A stretch of DNA of 64,000 bases, from the NCBI RefSeq assembly GCF_001742145.1, contig NZ_CP015749.1, forward strand, positions 1,674,001 through 1,738,000. The letters run 5' to 3'. Made by a program: the position numbers and the translations under genes. How positions within the stretch are numbered: position 1 is the stretch's first letter; every line of letters begins with the position of its first letter. Of this stretch, positions 46,783 through 54,747 are shown one piece after another. Source of the stretch: Pectobacterium parmentieri. GTDB lineage: Bacteria > Pseudomonadota > Gammaproteobacteria > Enterobacterales > Enterobacteriaceae. The notes below the pieces were generated by a model that worked only from the letters and a program-made list of their open reading frames with translations, searched no databases and was not told where the DNA came from.

Positions 46783-47358
46783 ATGACTGCGGAAGGACAC
46801 CTGCTTTTTTCTGTTGCCTGCGCGATTCTGGCTAAAAAAGTTGAGCTATCGCCAGCGCTGGCTACCGGAGACTGGTGGCACATTATCCCTGGAGCACTCC
46901 TTACCGCGCTGCTGCCCGATATCGATCACCCAAAATCCGTTCTTGGACAACGCCTGAAATGGCTTTCTACACCTATTGCACGGCTTTTTGGTCATCGGGG
47001 ATTTACTCACAGCCTCCTTGCTATCGCTACGGGTATTTTCTTTATTCAGACGCGCTTACCACCGAGTTGGCCGATTCCGACTGATGCCTACCATGCCATG
47101 ATCGTCGGTTATCTTAGCCATATTCTCGCCGACATGTTGACTCCCTCCGGCGTTCCCCTACTCTGGCCCTGCCGCTGGCGTTTCCGCCTGCCGATTTTAA
47201 ACAGCCAAAAAGGTAATCAATTAGAGCGCTTCCTGTGCCTTGCTTGTATCGGCTTTTCGCTGTATCAACCGCAAAAAAATTTGGATTGCTGTACCTACGA
47301 ACAGTCATTTCGCTTTTTGCAGTCCGCGCAGACCTACCTTTTTCAGTACGTGAAATAG
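46783..47358 (+). CDS. ydjM: SOS-inducible YdjM family membrane-bound metal hydrolase
   Basis: A 191-residue protein of the YdjM/LexA-regulated hydrolase family (DUF457). Metal-binding motifs are MTAEGHLLFS, LPDIDHPKSVLG, FGHRGFTHSLLA and YLSHILADMLTPSG, with four hydrophobic segments. The ATG at 46783 is chosen over a TTG four codons earlier, since similarity starts there. Substrate unknown. LexA box upstream. Followed by tcyP, as in E. coli (ydjM-ydjN). Confidence 0.9.
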   Translation: MTAEGHLLFSVACAILAKKVELSPALATGDWWHIIPGALLTALLPDIDHPKSVLGQRLKWLSTPIARLFGHRGFTHSLLAIATGIFFIQTRLPPSWPIPTDAYHAMIVGYLSHILADMLTPSGVPLLWPCRWRFRLPILNSQKGNQLERFLCLACIGFSLYQPQKNLDCCTYEQSFRFLQSAQTYLFQYVK

Positions 47359-47535
47359 CAGTGTTATTTGCTACGGCCTTGTCTGAGTAACATCATGGCA
47401 AAAGAACTGCTATTCTGTGCGCGTTTGTTATTTCTTATCGCGAAAAATCATTCTTTACCATCAAACCACACCGTTGCCGTGTGAGTTTATGGCCTGTGTG
47501 ATGTAACGCGATTAACTAATCGGGAGAAAGGTCGG

Positions 47536-48930
47536 ATGAATTTTCCGCTACTTATAAATATTCTGCTATTTGTCGCATTGCTGCTCGGATTAGGCTACAC
47601 CAGCCGCAATCCATCCTGGAGTCTGGCAAAGAAAGTGTTGCTGGGTTTGGTTGTCGGGGTGCTATTTGGTCTGGCACTACATCTGATTTATGGCGGCGAC
47701 AACCCGGTCGTTAAGCAGTCCATCTCATGGTTTAACATCGTCGGTAATGGCTATGTGCAACTGTTACAGATGATCGTGATGCCGCTGGTGTTTATCTCCA
47801 TCCTTAATTCCGTTGCCAAACTGCATAATGCTTCATCATTGGGGAAAATCAGCGTCTTGACGCTGTCTACCTTGCTGATCACCACGCTGATTTCTGCACT
47901 GGTCGGCGTGTTTGTCACCAATCTTTTTGGCCTGACGGCAACCGGGCTGGTACAGGGGGCTCAAGAAACCGCACGATTAACGGCAATTGAAAGCAACTAC
48001 GCAGGCAAAGTCGCTGATCTTAACGTTCCTCAGCTTATCCTGTCATTCATTCCTAAAAACCCGTTTGCCGAACTGACCGGCGCTAACCCCACGTCCATCA
48101 TCAGCGTCGTCGTCTTCGCGGCTTTCCTTGGCGTTGCGGCGTTACAACTACTAAAAGATGATGCAGTAAAAGGTGAGCGTGTGTTAACCGCGATTGACAC
48201 GCTGCAATCCTGGGTAATGAAACTCGTTCGTCTGGTGATGAAGCTAACCCCTTACGGCGTCATGGCGCTAATGACCAAAATGGTTGCTAGCTCTAACCTG
48301 CAAGACATCCTCAAACTGGGTAGCTTCGTGATTGCATCCTATTTAGGGCTGGCAATAATGTTTGGCGTCCATGCGCTGATTTTGTCTTTCACCGGCATCA
48401 ATCCGGCCCGTTTTTATCGCAAAGTCTGGCCGGTACTGACATTCGCGTTTACCAGTCGCTCCAGTGCGGCAACCATTCCTCTCAGCATCGAAGCGCAAAC
48501 GCGCCGCATCGGGGTGCCGCAATCTATCGCTAGTTTCGCGGCGTCTTTCGGTACGACAATCGGTCAAAACGGCTGTGCAGGGCTTTACCCAGCGATGCTA
48601 GCCGTAATGGTCGCACCAACGGTGGGAATTAACCCTCTGGATCCTGTCTGGATCGCAACGTTGGTCGGCATTGTCACCATCAGCTCTGCGGGTGTCGCAG
48701 GTGTAGGCGGCGGGGCCACCTTTGCCGCACTCATCGTCCTGCCCGCGATGGGGTTGCCAGTGACGCTCGTTGCTCTGCTGATCTCCATTGAACCGCTTAT
48801 TGATATGGGACGTACCGCGCTCAACGTTAGCGGATCGATGACGGCAGGAACTGTCACCAGCCAGTTGATGAAGCAGACGGATAAGACAGTTTTCAACGCA
48901 CAGGATGACGCAGAGTTAACACACCGCTAA
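47536..48930 (+). CDS. tcyP: L-cystine transporter TcyP (YdjN)
   Basis: A 464-residue dicarboxylate/amino acid:cation symporter (DAACS) family protein. It contains [21 protein letters not shown], the serine-rich re-entrant segment [18 protein letters not shown] (about residues 305-322) and the second signature [12 protein letters not shown]. In E. coli TcyP imports cystine under sulfur limitation. GGGAG lies before the ATG. Ends with a strong terminator. Confidence 0.94.
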   Translation: MNFPLLINILLFVALLLGLGYTSRNPSWSLAKKVLLGLVVGVLFGLALHLIYGGDNPVVKQSISWFNIVGNGYVQLLQMIVMPLVFISILNSVAKLHNASSLGKISVLTLSTLLITTLISALVGVFVTNLFGLTATGLVQGAQETARLTAIESNYAGKVADLNVPQLILSFIPKNPFAELTGANPTSIISVVVFAAFLGVAALQLLKDDAVKGERVLTAIDTLQSWVMKLVRLVMKLTPYGVMALMTKMVASSNLQDILKLGSFVIASYLGLAIMFGVHALILSFTGINPARFYRKVWPVLTFAFTSRSSAATIPLSIEAQTRRIGVPQSIASFAASFGTTIGQNGCAGLYPAMLAVMVAPTVGINPLDPVWIATLVGIVTISSAGVAGVGGGATFAALIVLPAMGLPVTLVALLISIEPLIDMGRTALNVSGSMTAGTVTSQLMKQTDKTVFNAQDDAELTHR

Positions 48931-48950
48931 GCTAAGCCATACTGCTGCAT

Positions 48951-48989
48951 AAAAAAACGCCAACGGCTGAGGCTGTCGGCGTTTTTTTA
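48951..48989 (+). terminator. Terminator of tcyP
   Basis: AAAAAACGCCAAC and GTCGGCGTTTTTTT pair around a ten-base loop, 20 bp past the tcyP stop. Confidence 0.85.
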
Positions 48990-49004
48990 TGACGGATATC
49001 CTTG

Positions 49005-49055
49005 TCCGTCACCCTGCGGGCCGTTGCTGCGCAACGTTGAAAAACGTTCCCTACG
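49005..49055. repeat. Dispersed repeat, copy C (inverted)
   Basis: The reverse complement starts GGGAACGTTTTTCAACGTTG, then CGCAGCAACGGCCCGC and AGGGTGACGG, matching the copies at 10421-10459 and 63828-63875. It lies between the tcyP terminator and a 16-bp tandem repeat. Confidence 0.7.
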
Positions 49056-49102
49056 TTTTTTTATAACAATGTTTTTTTATAACAATGTTTTTTTATAACA
49101 AT
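49055..49102. repeat. Tandem repeat, three copies of a 16-bp unit
   Basis: Three perfect, back-to-back copies of GTTTTTTTATAACAAT. They lie just downstream of osmE (which reads leftward). On the minus strand each copy reads ATTGTTATAAAAAAAC; on the plus strand each carries seven T. The run is likely to vary in copy number between strains. Confidence 0.9.
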
Positions 49103-49120
49103 GCAGTGCAACCAGGTTAC

Positions 49121-49453
49121 TTAACGCTGTGGATTTGTGTCATAAGCCTGGCAACTCTGGAAACCTTTATTGAGAACATGTCCCGTATCGCTATAGCTCA
49201 CAAAATAGTTCTGCGCGGTGCCATCGCGGTTTTTCAGCAGATAATCACTACAGGAGCCCTTGGCATTCACCAGCCGTTTTTCGGTGCCGCCACTCCCCGC
49301 AATCTGGTGGACCTGCTGCTTCGTCATTCCCACCTTCACATCTTTCACCACAGGCTCATTAACATAGCTTTCTGCCTTGTTGTAAGCCGAACATCCCGCC
49401 AACATGACAGCACCCGCTGCCGCAATACACATCAGGAATCTGTTATTCTTCAT
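49121..49453 (-). CDS. osmE: Osmotically inducible lipoprotein OsmE
   Basis: A 110-residue lipoprotein of the SmpA/OmlA-fold (BamE-like) group. Lipobox VMLAGC gives a lipidated cysteine near residue 21. The VKVGMTKQQVHQIAGSGG stretch is the shared SmpA/OsmE motif. In E. coli osmE is sigma-S-dependent and osmotically induced. Divergent from nadE, the same arrangement as in E. coli. No T-rich terminator on its own strand is obvious; the tandem repeat follows directly. Confidence 0.93.
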   Translation of the reverse strand: MKNNRFLMCIAAAGAVMLAGCSAYNKAESYVNEPVVKDVKVGMTKQQVHQIAGSGGTEKRLVNAKGSCSDYLLKNRDGTAQNYFVSYSDTGHVLNKGFQSCQAYDTNPQR

Positions 49454-49678
49454 CTCACCACCTCATTATTAATGGGTCACACTAAGGCTAGTCGGCGGCG
49501 ACCTCTTTTTCAAATCAAAATGCAGGTAGTAACCTATTGGCCGATAGTTAAAAATCGGTTAGCTATAGGGAAAATGACTACCTAACAGCTTGCTCTTTTT
49601 CTTCACGCCAATTCGTTTTACACTCAGGCAATCGTAATAATTCTTTTGCAGTATCAATAAGTTCAGGAGGGAGATGGC

Positions 49679-50503
49679 ATGTCATTACAAAACGACATTA
49701 TCACGGCGTTGGGAGTGAAAAGCAGCGTCGATCCAGCACAGGAAATCCGTGTTAGCGTTGATTTTTTAAAGAATTATCTGAATGCTCACCCGTTTGTTAC
49801 GTCGTTAGTGTTGGGCATCAGCGGCGGTCAGGATTCTACGCTGACAGGCAAACTGTGCCAGACGGCTATCACGGAATTGCGCAACGAAACGGGAAATTCT
49901 CGCTATCAGTTCATCGCTGTCCGGTTACCATACGGCGTACAGGCTGATGAAGCTGACTGTCAGGATGCCATTGCCTTTATCCAACCCGATCGCGTACTCA
50001 CCGTAAACATCAAGCCGGCTATCGAAGCCAGTGAAGCCACATTACACGCCATTGGCGTGGACCTTTCTGATTTTGTCAAAGGCAATGAAAAAGCCCGGGA
50101 ACGCATGAAAGCACAGTACAGCATCGCGGGTATGAATGCAGGACTTGTCGTTGGCACCGATCATGCGGCAGAAGCGGTAACGGGCTTTTTCACCAAATAC
50201 GGAGATGGCGGTACTGATATCAACCCCATTTTCCGACTGAATAAGCGTCAGGGCAAAGCGCTGTTACGCGAACTAGGCTGCCCCGCTCATCTTTATACGA
50301 AAGCCCCAACGGCCGATCTGGAAGAAGATCGTCCCTCCCTTCCCGATGAAGTCGCGCTGGGCGTGACCTATGAAAAGATCGATGATTATCTGGAAGGCAA
50401 GCAGATCGAAGCGAACGACGCGGCCACGATCGAGAACTGGTATCGTAAAACGGAGCACAAGCGTCGTCCCCCCATTACCGTATTTGATGACTTCTGGCAG
50501 TAA
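49679..50503 (+). CDS. nadE: NH3-dependent NAD+ synthetase NadE
   Basis: A 274-residue enzyme that amidates deamido-NAD with ammonia and ATP, the last step of NAD synthesis. The pyrophosphatase P-loop is [17 protein letters not shown] (about residues 42-58), and later [27 protein letters not shown] and [17 protein letters not shown] are family signatures. It is the short, ammonia-only form without glutaminase domain. Length agrees with E. coli NadE. Hairpin ACCGGACGC/GCGTCCGGT (50521-50548) follows. Confidence 0.96.
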   Translation: MSLQNDIITALGVKSSVDPAQEIRVSVDFLKNYLNAHPFVTSLVLGISGGQDSTLTGKLCQTAITELRNETGNSRYQFIAVRLPYGVQADEADCQDAIAFIQPDRVLTVNIKPAIEASEATLHAIGVDLSDFVKGNEKARERMKAQYSIAGMNAGLVVGTDHAAEAVTGFFTKYGDGGTDINPIFRLNKRQGKALLRELGCPAHLYTKAPTADLEEDRPSLPDEVALGVTYEKIDDYLEGKQIEANDAATIENWYRKTEHKRRPPITVFDDFWQ

Positions 50504-50520
50504 ACTATCGCGATGAACAT

Positions 50521-50550
50521 CACCGGACGCGGACAACGGCGTCCGGTTCG
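50521..50550 (+). terminator. Hairpin after nadE
   Basis: ACCGGACGC and GCGTCCGGT form a nine-bp stem around an eight-base loop, followed by TCGCTCTTGATTC. The T tract is poor. Confidence 0.55.
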
Positions 50551-50599
50551 CTCTTGATTCTTTCTGCACGCGCTTTACGGCATCCTCACTCATTCGAAT

Positions 50600-50703
50600 G
50601 CCAGGGTAAAACGTTAGCGTTTTTAACAACCTGAAGCGTTTTCCCATCAGGGCAATGGGCATGCAAGGAGCGGGTAATGCAACTAACGCACGGGCAATTT
50701 ACA
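50600..50703. repeat. Degenerate copy of the 3922-4064 repeat core
   Basis: AAAACGTTAGCGTTTTTAACAAC then AAGCGTT and TCAGGGC follow the same order as AAAACGTTAACGTTTTGAACAAC, AAAGCGTT and TCAGGGC at 3951-3995, and AACGCACGGGCAATTT mirrors its end. The terminal inverted repeats are lost. It ends 18 bp before the yddG start. Confidence 0.55.
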
Positions 50704-50720
50704 GAATAATAGGAATAAAT

Positions 50721-51617
50721 ATGACGCCACAGCGCGCCACGCTCACGGGCTTACTGGCCATCATTCTATGGAGCACATCCGTTGGGCTTATCCGTAGCCT
50801 GACAGAAGCGCTCGGCCCCATCGGGGGCGCGGCAATGATTTATTCCACCAGCACACTATGCCTGCTGGCCTTTTATGGCCTGCCACGCATTAAAACGCTC
50901 CCCAGAATCTATTTATTTGCAGGCGGTGCGCTGTTTGTCAGCTATGAAATATTTTTATCGCTTTCCATCGGATTAGCCGATAGCCGTATGCAGGCGATGG
51001 AAATCGGGATGATTAACTATCTGTGGCCCAGTTTAACCATACTCTTTTCTCTTTTTATCAATCAGCAGAAAAGCCGTTTGCTGCTCTGGCCCGGTCTCAC
51101 GCTCTCACTAGGCGGTATCGTGTGGATTATGAAAGGGGAAAGCGACTGGACGCCAGAACTCCTGTGGAACAACATTCTTGCTAACCCGCTGGCCTACAGT
51201 CTGGCGTTTTCTGCGGCCTTGACCTGGGCGCTATACTGCAATATCACCAAGCGCTATGGGCAAGGAAAAAGTGGCGTATCGCTGTTCTTTTTCATCGCGT
51301 CACTCGTGCTATGGATCCAGTATTCCTTCAGTGCCGAAGGGCCGATTTCATTGACGTTGCCGAGTTTGCTGGAATTGCTGTTTATGGGTGCCTCAGCCGC
51401 ATTGGCCTATTCGGCATGGAATGCGGGTATTCAGTATGGCAACCTGACGTTGCTGGCAACCGCGTCTTACTTTACGCCCGTGCTTTCCACATTACTGGCG
51501 GCAATCTGGCTTAACATCACGCCCGCAATTTCATTCTGGCAAGGCGTCGCAATGGTCACAATAGGCTCGCTGCTCTGCTGGTACGCAACGCGCCCCTGCC
51601 GCGATAACCTGTTATAG
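50721..51617 (+). CDS. yddG: Aromatic amino acid exporter YddG (EamA family)
   Basis: A 298-residue drug/metabolite transporter with about ten hydrophobic segments. The start TPQRATLTGLLAIILWSTSVGLIRSL and the conserved SYEIFLSLSIGLADSRMQAMEIGMINYLWPSLT align with E. coli YddG, which exports aromatic amino acids. The ATG at 50721 is chosen by that alignment; AGGAA is seven bases upstream. The upstream frame runs into the repeat and is not considered coding. Confidence 0.9.
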   Translation: MTPQRATLTGLLAIILWSTSVGLIRSLTEALGPIGGAAMIYSTSTLCLLAFYGLPRIKTLPRIYLFAGGALFVSYEIFLSLSIGLADSRMQAMEIGMINYLWPSLTILFSLFINQQKSRLLLWPGLTLSLGGIVWIMKGESDWTPELLWNNILANPLAYSLAFSAALTWALYCNITKRYGQGKSGVSLFFFIASLVLWIQYSFSAEGPISLTLPSLLELLFMGASAALAYSAWNAGIQYGNLTLLATASYFTPVLSTLLAAIWLNITPAISFWQGVAMVTIGSLLCWYATRPCRDNLL

Positions 51618-51652
51618 TATCTGCCACATTTCGTTACCTAAAAAAGCCACAC

Positions 51653-53371
51653 ATGTTAAGCCGTTTCTTTTCGTACTATTCTCCCTATAAAGGATTATTC
51701 ATCCTCGATTTTGGCTGCGCCATTATCGCTGGCCTGCTTGAGCTCGGTTTCCCGATGGCGATTAAGGCATTCATCGACAAGCTATTACCGGCTCAAGACT
51801 GGTCACTGATCCTGTTAGCGTCGGTGGCGCTATTAGCCGTATACCTGTTGAATACGGCGCTGATGGCCATCGTCAACTATTGGGGACATGCGCTGGGCGT
51901 AGGGATTGAAACTGATATGCGGCGGCAGGCATTTGAACACCTGCAAAATTTGCCGTTCCGTTACTACGACAATATGAAGACCGGGCATATCATCACCCAC
52001 GTCACCAAAGATCTGGAAGAAGTGGGTGAAATCGCCCACCACGGCCCGGAAGACCTGTTCCTCGCTATCATGACGTTTATTGGCGCATTTATTCTGATGG
52101 CGACGGTTCACCTCAACCTGGCGCTGCTGACGATTATTATCGTACCGTTCATGGGATATCTCGTCAGCCGTTATGGCGCACGCATGACGGAAACCTGGCG
52201 CCAACTCTTTGGTCAGGTAGGCAACTTCAACGCCCGCATTGAAGAGAGCGTGGGTGGTATCCGTGTCGTTAAAGCTTTTGCTAATGAAGCTCATGAGAAG
52301 AAACTGTTCTCTAACGATAACGAAAACTACCGCCGCACCAAATTACAGGCCTACCGCATCATGACTGCCAGCATGACGCTCAGCTACCTCAGCACGCGCC
52401 TGATACAGCTTATCGTGATGCTGGCGGGCATCTGGTATGTCATTCAGGGCGAACTCACCTACGGCGGTTTTATCGGTTTCCTGCTGCTGATTGAGGTTTT
52501 CTTCCGTCCTGTTGCTAAAATTACCTCTGTGCTGGAGAGTTATCCCAAGGGCATTGCGGGATTCAAGCGTTTTACTCAACTGATCGATACGGTTCCCGAA
52601 ATCGCCGATGCCCCTGATGCACATGATGTAGGGCCTCTGAAAGGTAATATCGAGTTCAAACAGGTAGGCTTTGGTTATTCTGCCGATCGCCCAATTCTGC
52701 GCAATATCGACCTATCAATTCGCGCGGGAGAAACTGTAGCGTTTGTTGGCCCGTCCGGCGCGGGTAAAACCACGCTTTGTTCCCTGTTGCCCCGCTTCTA
52801 CGATTTAACCAACGGGAGCATCACCATTGACGGCATGGATATTCGCCAGATGATGCAGGCGTCGTTACGCAGCCAAATCGGCATCGTACAGCAGGATGTT
52901 TTCCTGTTTGGCGGCACCATTCGAGAAAACATCGCCTACGGCAAACTGGGGGCCAGCGATGACGAAATCATGGAAGCCGCACGGCGTGCCAGATTAGATG
53001 AGCTGATCGAAACCCTGCCTGAGGGTCTAGATACCGTAGTTGGCGAACGCGGCGTTAAGCTGTCGGGTGGGCAAAAACAGCGTTTGTCTATCGCGCGGAT
53101 ATTCCTGAAAAATCCGCCGATCCTAATTCTTGACGAAGCGACATCCGCACTGGATACAGCGACGGAGCAGGCAATACAGCAATCACTTAGCGAACTATCC
53201 ACTGGACGCACCACGCTGGTTATCGCGCATCGACTAGCAACCATACAGAACGCAGGACGTATTGTGGTAGTGGATAACGGCAGTATCATTGAGCAAGGCA
53301 GCCATCAAACGTTGCTGGAACAAAGTGGTATTTATGCGACGTTGCATCAGGCACAGTTCGGTCAGGCTTGA
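51653..53371 (+). CDS. ABC exporter with fused membrane and ATPase domains
   Basis: A 572-residue half-transporter. Residues 1-310 hold six hydrophobic segments (type 1 exporter fold), and 335-572 the ATPase: Walker A GPSGAGKTTLC (about 364-374), signature LSGGQKQR, Walker B ILILDEATSALD, and the switch histidine in VIAHRLATI. It would work as a homodimer exporting a lipid, drug or peptide; the substrate cannot be inferred. It starts 36 bp past yddG, so the two may be cotranscribed. Strong terminator follows. Confidence 0.85.
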   Translation: MLSRFFSYYSPYKGLFILDFGCAIIAGLLELGFPMAIKAFIDKLLPAQDWSLILLASVALLAVYLLNTALMAIVNYWGHALGVGIETDMRRQAFEHLQNLPFRYYDNMKTGHIITHVTKDLEEVGEIAHHGPEDLFLAIMTFIGAFILMATVHLNLALLTIIIVPFMGYLVSRYGARMTETWRQLFGQVGNFNARIEESVGGIRVVKAFANEAHEKKLFSNDNENYRRTKLQAYRIMTASMTLSYLSTRLIQLIVMLAGIWYVIQGELTYGGFIGFLLLIEVFFRPVAKITSVLESYPKGIAGFKRFTQLIDTVPEIADAPDAHDVGPLKGNIEFKQVGFGYSADRPILRNIDLSIRAGETVAFVGPSGAGKTTLCSLLPRFYDLTNGSITIDGMDIRQMMQASLRSQIGIVQQDVFLFGGTIRENIAYGKLGASDDEIMEAARRARLDELIETLPEGLDTVVGERGVKLSGGQKQRLSIARIFLKNPPILILDEATSALDTATEQAIQQSLSELSTGRTTLVIAHRLATIQNAGRIVVVDNGSIIEQGSHQTLLEQSGIYATLHQAQFGQA

Positions 53372-53385
53372 TACCTTTTTTCTTC

Positions 53386-53410
53386 GGCGAGGGTGCTCCT
53401 CGCCTTTTCT
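53386..53410 (+). terminator. Terminator of the ABC exporter gene
   Basis: GGCGAGG and CCTCGCC pair around GTGCT and are followed by TTTTCTATCTG. Confidence 0.75.
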
Positions 53411-53457
53411 ATCTGCCTTTTACACATTGATGTGACCTAAGAGGTTTCCCTTGCAAT

Positions 53458-53481
53458 AAATTGCATTTAAAATGCATCTAT
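53458..53481 (+). promoter_or_regulatory. NsrR-type operator upstream of ygbA
   Basis: AATTGCATTTAAAATGCATC (53459-53478) is a near-perfect inverted repeat that fits the NsrR consensus AAGATGCATTT-AAATGCATCTT. It lies 27-50 bp before the ygbA start. E. coli ygbA is a known NsrR target, so nitric-oxide-dependent derepression is expected here. Confidence 0.8.
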
Positions 53482-53507
53482 TATGATTTCATCAGGACAT
53501 GACGCAT

Positions 53508-53885
53508 ATGGCGAGAAAACCCCTGGGAAAATACCGACAGCGGGAGATCCGTACCGTCGGGTTGATGATCGAATTGTATGAAAAGTACCACCCAGAAACC
53601 GACGACAGCGCGCAGTATAAAGATTTGTTCAGCTACGCCATCAAACGTCTGGAGCGTTGCCAGTTCGGTGAAGATAAGCCCGCGTGTAAGCATTGTCCTA
53701 TTCACTGCTATCAACCAGCCAGACGTGAAGCGATTAAAGCAATTATGCGCTGGTCTGGGCCACGGATGCTGCTACGCCACCCTATTTTGGCAATACGTCA
53801 CTTAATTGACGATCATCGGCCCGTGCCGGACTGTCCTCGACCAAAGAGCGTAACATCGGAAAATAGTAAAAAAGTCGCTGAATAA
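53508..53885 (+). CDS. ygbA: Nitrous oxide-stimulated promoter family protein YgbA
   Basis: A 125-residue basic, soluble protein. Three close cysteines in ACKHCPIHCY plus C in RLERCQFG suggest metal or iron-sulfur binding. RREAIKAIMRWSGPRMLLRHPILAIRHLIDD is the family's C-terminal signature. The second ATG (53508) is preferred because AGGA is then ten bases upstream; the first ATG (53499) is too close to it. Function is not established; the gene is linked to NO stress by its NsrR control. Confidence 0.88.
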   Translation: MARKPLGKYRQREIRTVGLMIELYEKYHPETDDSAQYKDLFSYAIKRLERCQFGEDKPACKHCPIHCYQPARREAIKAIMRWSGPRMLLRHPILAIRHLIDDHRPVPDCPRPKSVTSENSKKVAE

Positions 53886-53917
53886 CCTATTCAGACACAT
53901 TAATCTAGCAACCGAGA

Positions 53918-54379
53918 ATGCAATTATTATCCATGAACATGATCGAGTCAGTCACGCCAACAGACTTTCCCGCATTAGCCGCGCTCTGGGAGTCATCCGT
54001 TCGCGCCACACATACTTTTCTCGGTGAAGAGGATATCCATTTTTTTCGTCCGCGCATTCTGAACGATTATCTACCCGCATTGAATGTGTGGGTTATACGA
54101 GCAAATGAACGTGAAATAAAGGGCTTTATCGGTCTCTCGGACGACACTATCGAGATGCTATTTGTAGCGCCTCACTGGAGCGGTAGTGGCGTTGGTAGTG
54201 AACTGGTAACGTTCGTGCTCACACACTTTCCGATAACAAAAGTTGATGTTAACGAGCAAAATGAAAGAGCCAGAAAATTTTACGAAAAAATGGGATTTAT
54301 CGCCAAGCACCGTTCGGCGCAAGATTCCTATGGCAAGCCTTTTCCCATTATTCACATGGAACAACAAACTTTCTCATAA
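53918..54379 (+). CDS. GNAT family N-acetyltransferase (YjaB-like)
   Basis: A 153-residue acetyltransferase with the acetyl-CoA loop APHWSGSGVGSELV (motif A, about 88-101) and the C-terminal VNEQNERARKFYEKMGF, nearly as in E. coli YjaB (VNEQNEQAVGFYKKVGF). It begins with a short patch containing three methionines; true start could be the second (residue 6) or third. No strong ribosome-binding site. It lies 33 bp after ygbA and may share its transcript. Acceptor substrate unknown. Confidence 0.82.
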   Translation: MQLLSMNMIESVTPTDFPALAALWESSVRATHTFLGEEDIHFFRPRILNDYLPALNVWVIRANEREIKGFIGLSDDTIEMLFVAPHWSGSGVGSELVTFVLTHFPITKVDVNEQNERARKFYEKMGFIAKHRSAQDSYGKPFPIIHMEQQTFS

Positions 54380-54412
54380 AAAGCGTGTTATCAGTCAAGG
54401 CTCAAAGAGGAA

Positions 54413-54437
54413 AAGGCCGCTTGCGCGGCCTTTTTGA
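54413..54437. terminator. Bidirectional terminator between the GNAT gene and ihfA
   Basis: AAAAGGCCGC, loop TTGC, GCGGCCTTTTT. Symmetric A and T tracts suit the convergent genes. Confidence 0.85.
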
Positions 54438-54446
54438 GTGACACAG

Positions 54447-54743
54447 TTACTCTTTGGGAGAGGCGTTCTCTACCCTGCTTTTCAGCTTTTGCCCCGGGCG
54501 GAACGTGACCACGCGGCGCGCCGTAATCGGAATATCTTCGCCAGTTTTTGGGTTACGTCCAGGACGTTGGTTCTTGTCTCGCAAATCAAAATTGCCAAAA
54601 CCTGACAACTTGACCTGCTCGCCATTTTCCAAAGCACGACGAACTTCTTCAAAAAATAGCTCGACCAGGTCTTTGGCATCCCGTTTGCTCAGCCCGAGCT
54701 TCTCAAACAGGTATTCTGACATTTCAGCTTTAGTAAGCGCCAT
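54447..54743 (-). CDS. ihfA: Integration host factor subunit alpha
   Basis: A 98-residue histone-like DNA-bending protein. Typical parts are [28 protein letters not shown], the DNA-contacting arm with [12 protein letters not shown] (proline tip) and [20 protein letters not shown]. It pairs with IhfB and binds about 30 bp of DNA, bending it sharply. It starts four bases after the pheT stop codon, so it belongs to the pheMST-ihfA operon, as in E. coli. Confidence 0.98.
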   Translation of the reverse strand: MALTKAEMSEYLFEKLGLSKRDAKDLVELFFEEVRRALENGEQVKLSGFGNFDLRDKNQRPGRNPKTGEDIPITARRVVTFRPGQKLKSRVENASPKE

Positions 54744-54747
54744 AGGT

